Part shown: positions 50,279 through 58,559 of the stretch, in pieces
How the letters are laid out: each line of letters begins with the position of its first letter
Numbering within the stretch: the stretch's first letter is position 1
Assembly (NCBI RefSeq): GCF_036504375.1
Contig: NZ_DASXVH010000049.1
Location: 21,031-85,030, forward strand
Direction of reading: 5' to 3'
Origin: Novimethylophilus sp036504375
GTDB lineage: Bacteria; Pseudomonadota; Gammaproteobacteria; Burkholderiales; Methylophilaceae
DNA: 64,000 nucleotides
The notes under the pieces: generated by a model
What the model was told of the DNA's origin: nothing
Databases searched by the model: none
What the model saw: the letters and a program-made list of their open reading frames with translations, nothing else
Translations under genes and position numbers: made by a program

Positions 50279-50330
50279 AACAGCCACCAGCATTCAGCTC
50301 TCAGCAGTCAACCGCTGGCAGCGAATAAGC

Positions 50331-50357
50331 AGCCGTCTGGTCGCGGACGGCTTTTTT
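50331..50357 (+). terminator. terminator between prs and rplY
   Basis: AGCCGTC-N8-GACGGCT, a 7-bp stem, runs into six T. rplY begins 18 bases later, so either rplY has its own promoter overlapping this region or termination is partial. Confidence 0.8.
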
Positions 50358-50374
50358 AACTTTAGGAGTACATC

Positions 50375-50989
50375 ATGAAAATTGAAATTATCGCCAACAA
50401 GCGCGAAAGCAAGGGTACCGGAGCGAGCCGCCGCCTGCGCCGCGCTGGCAAAGTGCCAGGTATCGTCTACGGCGGCGGCAAGGATGCCGCTTCTATCGAG
50501 ATCGATCACAAGGCCCTGTTCCTGCAATTCCGCCACGAAGCCTTCCACGCCTCCATCCTGACGCTCAATGTCGACGGCAAGGGCGAACAGGTATTGCTGC
50601 GTGACTACCAGATGCACCCGGTGCGCACCGAAATCGCCCATATCGATTTCCAACGCGTCAGCACCACCGAGAAAATCCACGTCAAGGTACCGCTGCACTT
50701 CGTCAATGCCGAAGCCGGTCCCGGCGTCAAGCTGGGCGGCGGCATCGTCACCCACATCCTGACCGAAGCCGATATCAGCTGCCTGGCCAAGGATCTGCCG
50801 GAGTTCATCGAAGTCGACCTCGGCAACATGGAAGTCGGCCAGACCGTTCACCTCTCCGAAATCAAGCTGCCCAAGGGCGTCGAGTTCGTGAAGCTGGCCC
50901 ACGGCGACGACTCCGCTGTTGCCTCGGTTACCAAGCCGCGTGGCGCCACTGCAGCCGAAGAAGCAGAAGAGGCACCGGCCGCTGAATAA
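50375..50989 (+). CDS. rplY: 50S ribosomal protein L25/general stress protein Ctc
   Basis: Binds 5S rRNA. The 204-residue form has the N-terminal L25 domain (RRLRRAGKVPGIVYGGG) and the C-terminal TL5-type domain, and ends in an acidic tail (EEAEEAPAAE). TTAGGAG precedes the ATG. Confidence 0.95.
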   Translation: MKIEIIANKRESKGTGASRRLRRAGKVPGIVYGGGKDAASIEIDHKALFLQFRHEAFHASILTLNVDGKGEQVLLRDYQMHPVRTEIAHIDFQRVSTTEKIHVKVPLHFVNAEAGPGVKLGGGIVTHILTEADISCLAKDLPEFIEVDLGNMEVGQTVHLSEIKLPKGVEFVKLAHGDDSAVASVTKPRGATAAEEAEEAPAAE

Positions 50990-51019
50990 GCAGGACGGCA
51001 CGGCAACCCTGTTGCAACG

Positions 51020-51051
51020 CGCGCGTTTCGGCATGCCGAAACGCGCGTTTT
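51020..51051 (+). terminator. terminator after rplY
   Basis: A perfect 28-base palindrome (arms beginning CGCGCGTTTCGGC) is followed by TTTT. It lies 30 bases after rplY and 20 before pth. Confidence 0.85.
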
Positions 51052-51070
51052 CATTTCCAGGCACCAAAAC

Positions 51071-51652
51071 ATGAGCAACGGTATTCAACTTTTGGTCGGG
51101 CTGGGCAATCCCGGCACGGAATACGAGGATACCCGCCACAATGCGGGGTTCTGGTGGATTGATGAAATCTGCCGCATACACGGCTACACGCTTTCTGGAG
51201 AGGCAAAATTCTTCGGTCGCACCGGCCGCCTCAAGCTGGGGCCGCACGAAGCCTGGCTGCTGCAGCCGACCACATTCATGAATGCCAGCGGCCGTGCCGT
51301 TGCCGCACTTGCCAGATTTTATCGCATCGCGCCGCACAACATCCTGGTCATCCATGACGAACTGGATCTGCCTCCCGGCAACGCCAAACTGAAACGCGGT
51401 GGCGGCAACGGCGGACACAATGGCCTGAAGGACATCTCCGCCCAGCTCGGTACCCCGGATTACTGGCGGCTGCGTCTGGGGATCGGCCACCCCGGCGAAA
51501 AAAGCGCCGTGGTCAACTATGTGCTGCACGCCGCTTCGCGCGAAGAAAACGCACTGATAGCACACACCATCGCAGGCAGTACGGATTTGCTGCCCCAACT
51601 GCTGAGCGGCGAGTTCGAAGCGGCGATGCTGAAATTGCATACCCGCAAATAG
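51071..51652 (+). CDS. pth: peptidyl-tRNA hydrolase
   Basis: Releases tRNA from stalled peptidyl-tRNA. The 193-residue protein has LVGLGNPGTEYEDTRHNAGF with catalytic His23, the PTTFMNASGRAV segment and HDELDLPPG with the catalytic Asp. Order rplY-pth-ychF is conserved; here a cytochrome b561 gene is inserted before ychF. Confidence 0.96.
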   Translation: MSNGIQLLVGLGNPGTEYEDTRHNAGFWWIDEICRIHGYTLSGEAKFFGRTGRLKLGPHEAWLLQPTTFMNASGRAVAALARFYRIAPHNILVIHDELDLPPGNAKLKRGGGNGGHNGLKDISAQLGTPDYWRLRLGIGHPGEKSAVVNYVLHAASREENALIAHTIAGSTDLLPQLLSGEFEAAMLKLHTRK

Positions 51653-51882
51653 CCGGGTTCATCATGGCGTTTCGTTGCGCGCCCTTTTAAGCGCGTCTGC
51701 ATCACACTGTTCCGCGCATCAAACCGGCCGCTTTACATATGCATGTAATATTCGGCCGCTATCATCGCCAAGCCTGAGGTTTTAAAAGCTTTTATTGCTT
51801 TCACCGTTGCCGACATTGCTTCCGGTCGGCACTGGCGTTTAATTTGCTCGTCATTGTTATCCAAGCTGGAGGATACTTAATC

Positions 51883-52440
51883 ATGCTCTATGTCTGGAGC
51901 CTATTCGTAAGGGCCTCGCACTGGCTGCTGGCGACCGCTTTCACGGTCGCGTTCCTCACCTGCGACGATATGTGGTACGAAGATATCCACGTCATGGCCG
52001 GCTACGCGGCAGGCAGCATCTTGCTGGTGCGTATCGTTTGGGGCATCACGGCCAAGGGCTACTGCAATTTTGCCAAGTTCCCTTTTCGCCCCATCGCAGG
52101 GCTGCGCTATGCCTGGCTTGCCGTCACCGGACGCGCCAAAAGATTCATCGGCCATAATCCGGCGGGCAGCCTGGTGATTTACGGTATGCTGACGACGGGG
52201 CTGCTGACAGTGGCGTCGGGGTTTTTGCTGTTCTACGAAGCGTACATCCCGCTATGGCCCGACCATCTGGGAGCATTGCACAACGGCCTGGCCTGGACCT
52301 GGTTGGGGCTGGTGGTAACGCACATTGGCGGCGTCGTCGTCGAAAGCATGCTGCTGGGCGAGAACCTGATTGCCACGATGGTTACCGGTTTCAAGCAGCG
52401 TCATCCTCATGCCAAAGGCAAATTAGGCAGTTCGTCATAA
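51883..52440 (+). CDS. cytochrome b561-family membrane protein
   Basis: A 185-residue di-haem b-type cytochrome with four TM helices. The likely haem ligands are His13 (RASHWLL), His36 (DIHVMAG), His133 (ALHNGL) and His147 (VTHIGG). The protein would move electrons in the inner membrane, perhaps for a periplasmic cytochrome or hydrogenase-like partner not encoded here. The ATG at 51883 follows GGAGG at ten bases; an ATG-like start 39 bases upstream adds residues not expected before the first TM helix. Confidence 0.85.
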   Translation: MLYVWSLFVRASHWLLATAFTVAFLTCDDMWYEDIHVMAGYAAGSILLVRIVWGITAKGYCNFAKFPFRPIAGLRYAWLAVTGRAKRFIGHNPAGSLVIYGMLTTGLLTVASGFLLFYEAYIPLWPDHLGALHNGLAWTWLGLVVTHIGGVVVESMLLGENLIATMVTGFKQRHPHAKGKLGSSS

Positions 52441-52467
52441 GTAGCGCCGACATCTTTCTGCGGGATT

Positions 52468-52495
52468 TTGGATAAAGGCCACGGGAAGGTACAAT
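52468..52495 (+). promoter_or_regulatory. candidate ychF promoter
   Basis: TTGGAT (52468-52473), N16, TACAAT (52490-52495) reads toward ychF and lies about 140 bases upstream of its start. Confidence 0.45.
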
Positions 52496-52535
52496 AGCGC
52501 TTTCCGTAACTCTCTCATTCGGTTACCCATTCCGG

Positions 52536-52573
52536 CCGCTGTCGAACGTCTTAAGCGGGACGCTCGACTGCGG
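52536..52573 (+). other. hairpin in the ychF leader
   Basis: A 15-pair stem with two mismatches (arms beginning CCGCTGTCGA and ending TCGACTGCGG) and an 8-base loop lies between the candidate promoter and the ychF start. No T-run follows, so it is not an ordinary terminator. Function unknown. Confidence 0.45.
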
Positions 52574-52635
52574 TCAGCACTTTTTAGCGCTTAAGAACAC
52601 GCGACGGTGCGGATTAATTTAAGGAATTTCTTGTT

Positions 52636-53721
52636 ATGAAATGCGGTATCGTCGGTCTGCCCAATGTCGGCAAGTCCACGCTGTTCAACGCCATCACCAA
52701 TGCCGGTATTGCAGCGGAAAACTACCCGTTCTGCACCATCGAGCCCAATGTCGGCATTGTGGAAGTGCCCGACGCGAGAATGGCGCCGCTGATCGACCTC
52801 GTCAAGCCGCAGAAAACCCAACCGGCCATCGTCGAGTTCGTCGATATCGCGGGCTTGGTGGCGGGTGCCTCCAAGGGTGAGGGATTGGGCAACAAATTCC
52901 TCGCCAACATCCGCGAAACCGATGCCATCGCCCATGTCGTGCGTTGCTTCGAAGACGGCAACGTCGTCCACGTCGCCGGCAAGATCGATCCGCTTTCCGA
53001 CGTGGAAACCATCAACACCGAACTGGCGCTGGCCGATATGGAAACGGTGGAAAAAACCGTCGCCCGCGAGCAGAAGAAAGCCAAATCCGGCGACAAGGAC
53101 GCGATTGTGCTGTGCGCGCTGCTGGAAAAAGTGCAGCAGCATCTGGATCAAGGCCTGCCGGTGCGCACGCTGGGCCTGGATCGCGAGCAGCTGCAGCTGC
53201 TCAAGCCGCTGTGCCTGATCACCGTCAAGCCGGTGATGTATCTGGCCAACGTCAACGAGAACGGCTTTACCGACAACCCGCTGCTGGCCCGCGTGGAGGC
53301 ACTAGGCCAAAAGGAACACGCGCCGGTCGTCGCCATTTGCGCCAAGATCGAAGCGGAAATCGCCGACCTGGAGGAAGAAGACAAGGCGCTGTTCCTGTCG
53401 GAAATGGGGCTGGAGGAACCCGGGCTCAACCGCGTCATCCGCGCCGCCTACGATCTGCTGGGCCTGCAAACCTATTTCACCGCCGGCGTAAAGGAAGTCC
53501 GCGCCTGGACCATCCACAAGGGCGATACCGCGCCGCAGGCCGCAGGCGTCATCCATACCGATTTCGAGAAGGGTTTCATCCGCGCCGAAGTTATCGGCTA
53601 TCCCGACTTCGTCGCCTGCAAGGGCGAGCAGGGCGCCAAGGAAGCCGGGAAGATGCGGCTGGAAGGCAAGGACTACGTTGTGCAGGACGGCGACGTCATG
53701 CATTTCCGCTTTAACGTCTGA
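52636..53721 (+). CDS. ychF: redox-regulated ribosome-binding ATPase YchF
   Basis: An Obg-family P-loop protein that prefers ATP to GTP and binds ribosomes. The 361-residue protein has G1 GLPNVGKSTLFNA, G3 DIAGLVAGASKGEGLGNKF and the C-terminal TGS domain (AWTIHKGDTAPQAAGVIH). A typical long leader separates it from the promoter. Confidence 0.96.
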   Translation: MKCGIVGLPNVGKSTLFNAITNAGIAAENYPFCTIEPNVGIVEVPDARMAPLIDLVKPQKTQPAIVEFVDIAGLVAGASKGEGLGNKFLANIRETDAIAHVVRCFEDGNVVHVAGKIDPLSDVETINTELALADMETVEKTVAREQKKAKSGDKDAIVLCALLEKVQQHLDQGLPVRTLGLDREQLQLLKPLCLITVKPVMYLANVNENGFTDNPLLARVEALGQKEHAPVVAICAKIEAEIADLEEEDKALFLSEMGLEEPGLNRVIRAAYDLLGLQTYFTAGVKEVRAWTIHKGDTAPQAAGVIHTDFEKGFIRAEVIGYPDFVACKGEQGAKEAGKMRLEGKDYVVQDGDVMHFRFNV

Positions 53722-53732
53722 CGCTTCTTTTT

Positions 53733-53761
53733 TTGACAAGCGCGCGACAAAAAAATAGAAT
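53733..53761 (+). promoter_or_regulatory. tRNA-Met promoter
   Basis: TTGACA (53733-53738), N17, TAGAAT (53756-53761): a near-consensus sigma-70 promoter about 34 bases before the mature tRNA. Confidence 0.85.
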
Positions 53762-53794
53762 TGCGGACTTTTCTGGTTTCGGCTGTCAAATTCC

Positions 53795-53871
53795 GGTGAT
53801 GTAGCTCAGCTGGTTAGAGCGACGGATTCATAATCCGTAGGTCGAGGGTTCAAGTCCCCCCATCACCACCA
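53795..53871 (+). tRNA. tRNA-Met (CAT)
   Basis: Acceptor GGTGATG pairs with CATCACC, D-arm GCTC...GAGC, anticodon loop TTCATAA, T-loop TTCAAGT, encoded CCA. The first acceptor pair (G-C) and overall form fit the elongator methionine tRNA; tRNA-Ile2 also has a CAT anticodon and cannot be excluded without checking identity elements. Confidence 0.92.
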
Positions 53872-53891
53872 TTTCTTCTCCCGGTGCTTCG

Positions 53892-55265
53892 ATGAACGCG
53901 TCCAAAAAGGTTTTCATCAAGACTTTCGGCTGCCAGATGAACGAGTATGACTCGTCGCGCATGGCAGACCTGATGCGCGTGGCGGAAGGCATGGAGCCGA
54001 CCGAGCACCCGGAAGAAGCCGACGTCATCCTGCTCAACACCTGCTCGGTGCGCGAAAAGCCGCAGGAGAGGGTGTTTCACCAACTGGGGCGCTTGCAGGA
54101 TTTGAAGCTGGCCAAGCCCGAGCTGGTGATCGGCGTTGGCGGTTGCGTCGCCAGCCAGGAAGGCGCAGCGATCGTCGAGCGCGCGCCTTATGTAGATATC
54201 GTGTTTGGCCCGCAGACCCTGCACCGGCTGCCGGAGATGATCGCAGCCAGACGCCGCTCCGGCCTTTCGCAGGTGGACATCAGCTTCCCCGAAATCGAAA
54301 AATTCGACCGCCTGCCGCCGCCCAAGGTGGAAGGCGCGGCGGCTTTCCTGTCCATCATGGAAGGTTGCAGCAAGTACTGTGCTTTCTGCGTCGTGCCTTA
54401 CACGCGCGGCGAGGAGGTTTCACGGCCGTTCGAGGACATCCTGACCGAGGCCGCGCAGCTGGCTCGGCAAGGCGTCAAGGAAATCACGCTGCTGGGCCAG
54501 AACGTCAACGCCTATCGCGGAGTCATGAATAGTCATCGTGGCGAAAGCCATGGGAACAACGGCGAAACCGCCGATCTTGCGCTGCTGCTGGAATACATCG
54601 CGGAAATCCCCGGCATCGAACGCCTGCGCTACACCACCTCGCATCCCAACGAAATGACGCCGGCGCTGATCGAGGCGTTTGCGAAACTGCCAAAGCTGGT
54701 ATCGCACCTGCATCTGCCGGTGCAGGCCGGTTCCGACCGCATTCTGGCGGCGATGAAACGCAACTACACGGTACTGCAATACAAGTCCGTCATCCGCAAG
54801 CTGCGCGCCGCCCGGCCGGACCTGTGCATCTCCTCGGATTTCATCGTCGGTTTTCCGGGCGAAACCGAAACCGAGTTCGAAGCCACGCTGAAACTGGCTG
54901 AAGACATCGGCTTCGATGCCAGCTATTGCTTCCTTTACAGCGCCCGTCCCGGCACCCCGGCTTCATACTTGACCGACGATACGCCCCATGAAATCCGCCT
55001 GGCCCGGCTGGAGTGCCTGCAAGGGCAAATCGACGCGCAGGCACATGCAATCAGCGAACGGATGATAGGCATGCAACAGCGCGTGCTGGTAGTAGGCCGG
55101 TCGAAAAAGGATGCCAGCGAACTGGCCGGCCGCACCGACAACAACCGCATCGTCAATTTCCCCGGCCCGCCCGGCTTGATCGATCGGTTCGCGATGGTTA
55201 CCATAACCGAAGCCATGCCACATACTTTGCGCGGTGAACTCACGAGCCCTGCCCTTGGATATTAA
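53892..55265 (+). CDS. miaB: tRNA-2-methylthio-N6-dimethylallyladenosine synthase MiaB
   Basis: A radical-SAM methylthiotransferase that modifies A37 of tRNAs. The 457-residue protein binds its auxiliary cluster through Cys14, Cys51 and Cys85 and the SAM cluster through Cys159, Cys163 and Cys166 (CSKYCAFC). A TRAM domain follows at the C-terminus. After NVNAYRG there is an insertion of about 12 residues (VMNSHRGESHGN) not usual in the family. It overlaps the start of phoH by 32 bases. Confidence 0.95.
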   Translation: MNASKKVFIKTFGCQMNEYDSSRMADLMRVAEGMEPTEHPEEADVILLNTCSVREKPQERVFHQLGRLQDLKLAKPELVIGVGGCVASQEGAAIVERAPYVDIVFGPQTLHRLPEMIAARRRSGLSQVDISFPEIEKFDRLPPPKVEGAAAFLSIMEGCSKYCAFCVVPYTRGEEVSRPFEDILTEAAQLARQGVKEITLLGQNVNAYRGVMNSHRGESHGNNGETADLALLLEYIAEIPGIERLRYTTSHPNEMTPALIEAFAKLPKLVSHLHLPVQAGSDRILAAMKRNYTVLQYKSVIRKLRAARPDLCISSDFIVGFPGETETEFEATLKLAEDIGFDASYCFLYSARPGTPASYLTDDTPHEIRLARLECLQGQIDAQAHAISERMIGMQQRVLVVGRSKKDASELAGRTDNNRIVNFPGPPGLIDRFAMVTITEAMPHTLRGELTSPALGY

Positions 55266-56202
55266 TTTCACGCCCGAAGACAACGCACAACTGGCCAACC
55301 TGTGCGGCTCTCTGGACGAAAACCTCAGACAGATAGAGGATGCGCTGGACGTGTCCATCGCGCGGCGCGGCGGCCATTTCAGGCTATCCGGCGAAAAGCA
55401 CCAGACAGAACTGGCCGCGCAGCTACTGCAGAATTTTTACGAACGCGCCAAAAAACCGGTTTCGCTGGAGGAAATCCAGCTCGGCCTGGTAGAAATCGGC
55501 AAGCTGGCGCCCGAGGCCGTCGCCACCGCGACGATGCCGGTGCTAATGACGCGGCGCCATGACCTGCACGGCCGCACGCCGCGCCAGGTGGAATATTTGC
55601 AGCAGATCCAGGAATTCGACATCAGCTTCGGCATCGGCCCCGCCGGTACCGGCAAAACCTATCTGGCCGTCGCCAGCGCCGTGGATGCGCTGACCCGCGA
55701 TCGGGTGAAAAGAATCGTACTGGTGCGCCCAGCGGTGGAAGCCGGCGAGCGGCTGGGCTTTCTGCCAGGCGACCTGGCGCAGAAGGTCGACCCCTACCTG
55801 CGCCCACTCTACGATGCGCTGTACGATTTGATGGGCTTCGATACCGTCACCAAGATGTTCGAACGCGGCGCTATCGAAGTCGCTCCGCTCGCATACATGC
55901 GCGGCCGCACGCTGAACCAGAGCTTCATCATCCTGGACGAAGCGCAGAACACCACGCCGGAACAGATGAAAATGTTCCTGACGCGCATCGGTTTCGGCAC
56001 CAAGGCGGTGGTAACCGGCGACGTGACGCAGATCGACCTCGGCCGCGGCCAGAAGAGCGGCCTGATTGAAGCACAGCAGGTGCTGAAGGATGTGCGCGGC
56101 ATCGCCTTCACCCATTTTCTGTCTGAAGATGTGGTGCGCCATCCGCTGGTGCAGAAGATCATCAACGCCTACGAGCGTTTCGATCAGAACAAGCCCCAGT
56201 GA
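55234..56202 (+). CDS. phoH: PhoH-like ATPase (YbeZ)
   Basis: A 322-residue P-loop protein of the PhoH/YbeZ family, partner of YbeY in 16S rRNA maturation and ribosome quality control. Walker A is GPAGTGKTYLA (about residues 133-143) and Walker B FIILDEAQNT. The GTG start at 55234 lies inside the end of miaB; a later start is possible because the N-terminal 20 residues are poorly constrained. It overlaps ybeY by four bases (GTGA). Confidence 0.93.
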   Translation: MNSRALPLDINFTPEDNAQLANLCGSLDENLRQIEDALDVSIARRGGHFRLSGEKHQTELAAQLLQNFYERAKKPVSLEEIQLGLVEIGKLAPEAVATATMPVLMTRRHDLHGRTPRQVEYLQQIQEFDISFGIGPAGTGKTYLAVASAVDALTRDRVKRIVLVRPAVEAGERLGFLPGDLAQKVDPYLRPLYDALYDLMGFDTVTKMFERGAIEVAPLAYMRGRTLNQSFIILDEAQNTTPEQMKMFLTRIGFGTKAVVTGDVTQIDLGRGQKSGLIEAQQVLKDVRGIAFTHFLSEDVVRHPLVQKIINAYERFDQNKPQ

Positions 56203-56675
56203 GCCCCAAAAAACCGAACCCGAGAAAACCCAAACTCTCCCTGACCGTGCAATACGCCGTCAAACCACCCTGCGTTCCCACACGCCGGCAGCTAAGGAAG
56301 TGGGCGCTCACGGCGCTGACCTGCGACGCAGAGGTTACGCTGCGCGTGGTGGATGAGACCGAGGGCCGCGAACTCAACCGCGATTACCGCGGCAAGGATT
56401 ACGCCACCAACGTGCTGACCTTTCCGCTGGAGGTCGAGCCGCTACTGATGGGCGACATCGTGCTGTGCGCCCCCGTGGTGGAAAAGGAAGCCGCCGAGCA
56501 AGGCAAGCAGCTGGAAGCGCATTACGCCCATCTGTTCATCCACGGCATGCTGCATCTGCAAGGTTACGACCATGAAATGGAGGCCGAGGCCGAGGCGATG
56601 GAACGGCTGGAAACGCAACTGGTGACAGAATTGGGGTATGCTGCACCCTATCATATTGAAAAGGAAGTGATATAA
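56199..56675 (+). CDS. ybeY: endoribonuclease YbeY
   Basis: A zinc-dependent RNase that matures 16S rRNA 3' ends. The 158-residue protein has the zinc motif HGMLHLQGYDHE near residues 115-126. Starts with GTG overlapping the phoH stop; three bases separate it from corC. Confidence 0.95.
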   Translation: MSPKKPNPRKPKLSLTVQYAVKPPCVPTRRQLRKWALTALTCDAEVTLRVVDETEGRELNRDYRGKDYATNVLTFPLEVEPLLMGDIVLCAPVVEKEAAEQGKQLEAHYAHLFIHGMLHLQGYDHEMEAEAEAMERLETQLVTELGYAAPYHIEKEVI

Positions 56676-56678
56676 CGT

Positions 56679-57518
56679 ATGGCGGAAGGTGACAAACCGG
56701 GCTGGGTAGAGCGTATTGCCGCGCTGCTGCTACGCGAACCGGTCGATCGTGAACAGCTGATAGAGCTGCTGCACTCGGCATACGAAAAGAATCTGCTGGA
56801 TGCCGATGCCCTGGCGATGATAGAAGGCGTGCTGCAGGTATCCGAAATGCAAGTGCGCGACATCATGCTGCCGCGCTCGCAAATGGACGTGATCGACATC
56901 ACCGATCCGCCCGAGAAATTCATTCCTTTCGTCATCGAGACCTCCCACTCGCGCTTTCCCGTCATCGGCGAGAACAAGGACGACGTAATCGGCATCATGC
57001 TGGCCAAGGACCTGCTGCGCTATTACGCCGGCGAGGACTTCGACGTGCGCGACATGCTGCGTCCCGCGGTATTCATTCCGGAATCGAAACGGTTGAACGT
57101 GCTGCTCAAGGAATTCCGCAGCAACCGCAATCACATCGCCATCGTCGTCGACGAGTACGGCGGCGTGGCGGGCATGGTGACGATCGAAGACGTGCTGGAG
57201 CAAATCGTCGGCGATATCGAGGACGAATACGATTACGACGAGACCGAAGACAATATTTTCCGCGATACGAGCGGAAAATATCGCGTCAAGGCACTGACCG
57301 AAATCGCCGATTTCAACGAAGCGCTGGGCGTGAATTTCAGCGACGAGGAATTCTCCACGATAGGCGGGCTGGTGGTCAGCAAATTCGGCCGTTTGCCAAA
57401 GCGCGGCGAACAGATCAGCTTCGACGGCCTGAAATTCACCGTGCTGCGCGCCGACAGCCGCCGCCTGCACTCGCTGCTGCTCGAACGGTTGCCCCCGGAG
57501 CCGGGACCGGGAACTTAA
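56679..57518 (+). CDS. corC: CBS-domain transporter-associated protein CorC/YbeX
   Basis: A 279-residue cytoplasmic protein with two CBS domains (about residues 65-190: RDIMLPRSQMDVIDI, SRFPVIGENKDDVIGIM) and a C-terminal CorC/HlyC domain (about 200-275). E. coli YbeX/CorC is linked to magnesium/cobalt efflux and to ribosome metabolism. Last gene of the miaB-phoH-ybeY-corC run. Confidence 0.93.
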   Translation: MAEGDKPGWVERIAALLLREPVDREQLIELLHSAYEKNLLDADALAMIEGVLQVSEMQVRDIMLPRSQMDVIDITDPPEKFIPFVIETSHSRFPVIGENKDDVIGIMLAKDLLRYYAGEDFDVRDMLRPAVFIPESKRLNVLLKEFRSNRNHIAIVVDEYGGVAGMVTIEDVLEQIVGDIEDEYDYDETEDNIFRDTSGKYRVKALTEIADFNEALGVNFSDEEFSTIGGLVVSKFGRLPKRGEQISFDGLKFTVLRADSRRLHSLLLERLPPEPGPGT

Positions 57519-57567
57519 CCGTTAAATTCGCCGTCAGACATTTGACTGCCGCTTCGAGGAGTGTCGA

Positions 57568-57948
57568 ATGAAAAACTGGCTGATCTCGATGGCATTGGCG
57601 CTCGCCAGCCCTGCCTTTGCCGCTTCTACGGATACGATTCCCGCACGCGAGCCGGATTTCGTAACAACCGTTCAGTCGCTCAACCAGGATGAGATCGCCG
57701 AATTGCTCGGCGCTCCGGCCTACCAATACGATATCCGCAACGATGAAGGCGATGTAGTGGGCGCCATCTGGCATTACCACCATGTCACCGCGGCGGATGA
57801 CGGCCAGTATTACAAGACGACAGAACTCGATTTTGTCGGCGGAAGAGTCGTCACGGTGGTACTGATCAACACCGATGACAGCTCGGCAGATAATGACGCC
57901 GAACCGGTATCCCTGCCTTCCGAACCCGGCCCCGGCAACACCTTCTGA
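57568..57948 (+). CDS. small exported protein of unknown function
   Basis: A 126-residue protein with a signal peptide (MKNWLISMALALASPAFAA). The mature part contains LNQDEIAELLGAPAYQYDIRN, resembling SmpA/BamE-like or DUF-type periplasmic domains that begin with a LLGxP motif, and IWHYHH. TCGAGGAG lies upstream. It follows corC after 49 bases and may be co-transcribed. Confidence 0.7.
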   Translation: MKNWLISMALALASPAFAASTDTIPAREPDFVTTVQSLNQDEIAELLGAPAYQYDIRNDEGDVVGAIWHYHHVTAADDGQYYKTTELDFVGGRVVTVVLINTDDSSADNDAEPVSLPSEPGPGNTF

Positions 57949-58019
57949 AATTCCGGCAGCCCTGGCTCACGGCCTAGCCCTTCAGCGGCAAACAGGCGAG
58001 GCCATGGCGCTACGGCTGT

Positions 58020-58478
58020 TCAGGCCAGGTCAGAAGTGCAATGCGGACAACGCGTGGCTGCTTGCGGGATACCGCTGCGGCAATAGGGGCATTCCTTCGT
58101 GGTCACCTCCGGCTGTTCCGGCGAGGCTTCCGGTTTCTGCCGCAGCCGGTTGATCGTCCGCACCAGCAGAAACACTGCAAACGCGACAATCATGAAACTC
58201 ACCAGCGCGTTGATGAACACGCCGTAGTTAAGCGTAACAGCCCCCGCCTTTTTCGCATCGGCCAGCGATGCATAAGGCCCGGCAGCGGCAATGCCCTGCT
58301 TTAGCACGACATAAAGATTGGTGAAATCGACATTGCCCAGCACCAGCCCGATCGGCGGCATGATGATGTCATCCACCAGCGATTTGACGATGGACCCAAA
58401 CGACGCGCCGATAATAATGCCGACCGCCATATCCACCACATTGCCGCGCACGGCAAACTCCTTGAACTCTTTCAGCAT
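58020..58478 (-). CDS. mscL: large-conductance mechanosensitive channel
   Basis: A homopentameric channel opened by membrane tension. The 152-residue protein begins MLKEFKEFAVRGNVVDMAVG, the conserved N-terminal helix, with TM1 (about 15-45) and TM2 (about 85-110). The C-terminus adds CPYCRSGIPQAATRCPHC, a double CxxC zinc-ribbon-like tail absent from E. coli MscL. GGGAGAACAGGG precedes the ATG at 58478. Confidence 0.94.
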   Translation of the reverse strand: MLKEFKEFAVRGNVVDMAVGIIIGASFGSIVKSLVDDIIMPPIGLVLGNVDFTNLYVVLKQGIAAAGPYASLADAKKAGAVTLNYGVFINALVSFMIVAFAVFLLVRTINRLRQKPEASPEQPEVTTKECPYCRSGIPQAATRCPHCTSDLA

Positions 58479-58559
58479 CCCTGTTCTCCCGTAATTCCTG
58501 GCGATGAAGCCGGTCGGCAACCGTTATAATGCCAATACATTCGTTACCGGTCCAGCCGT

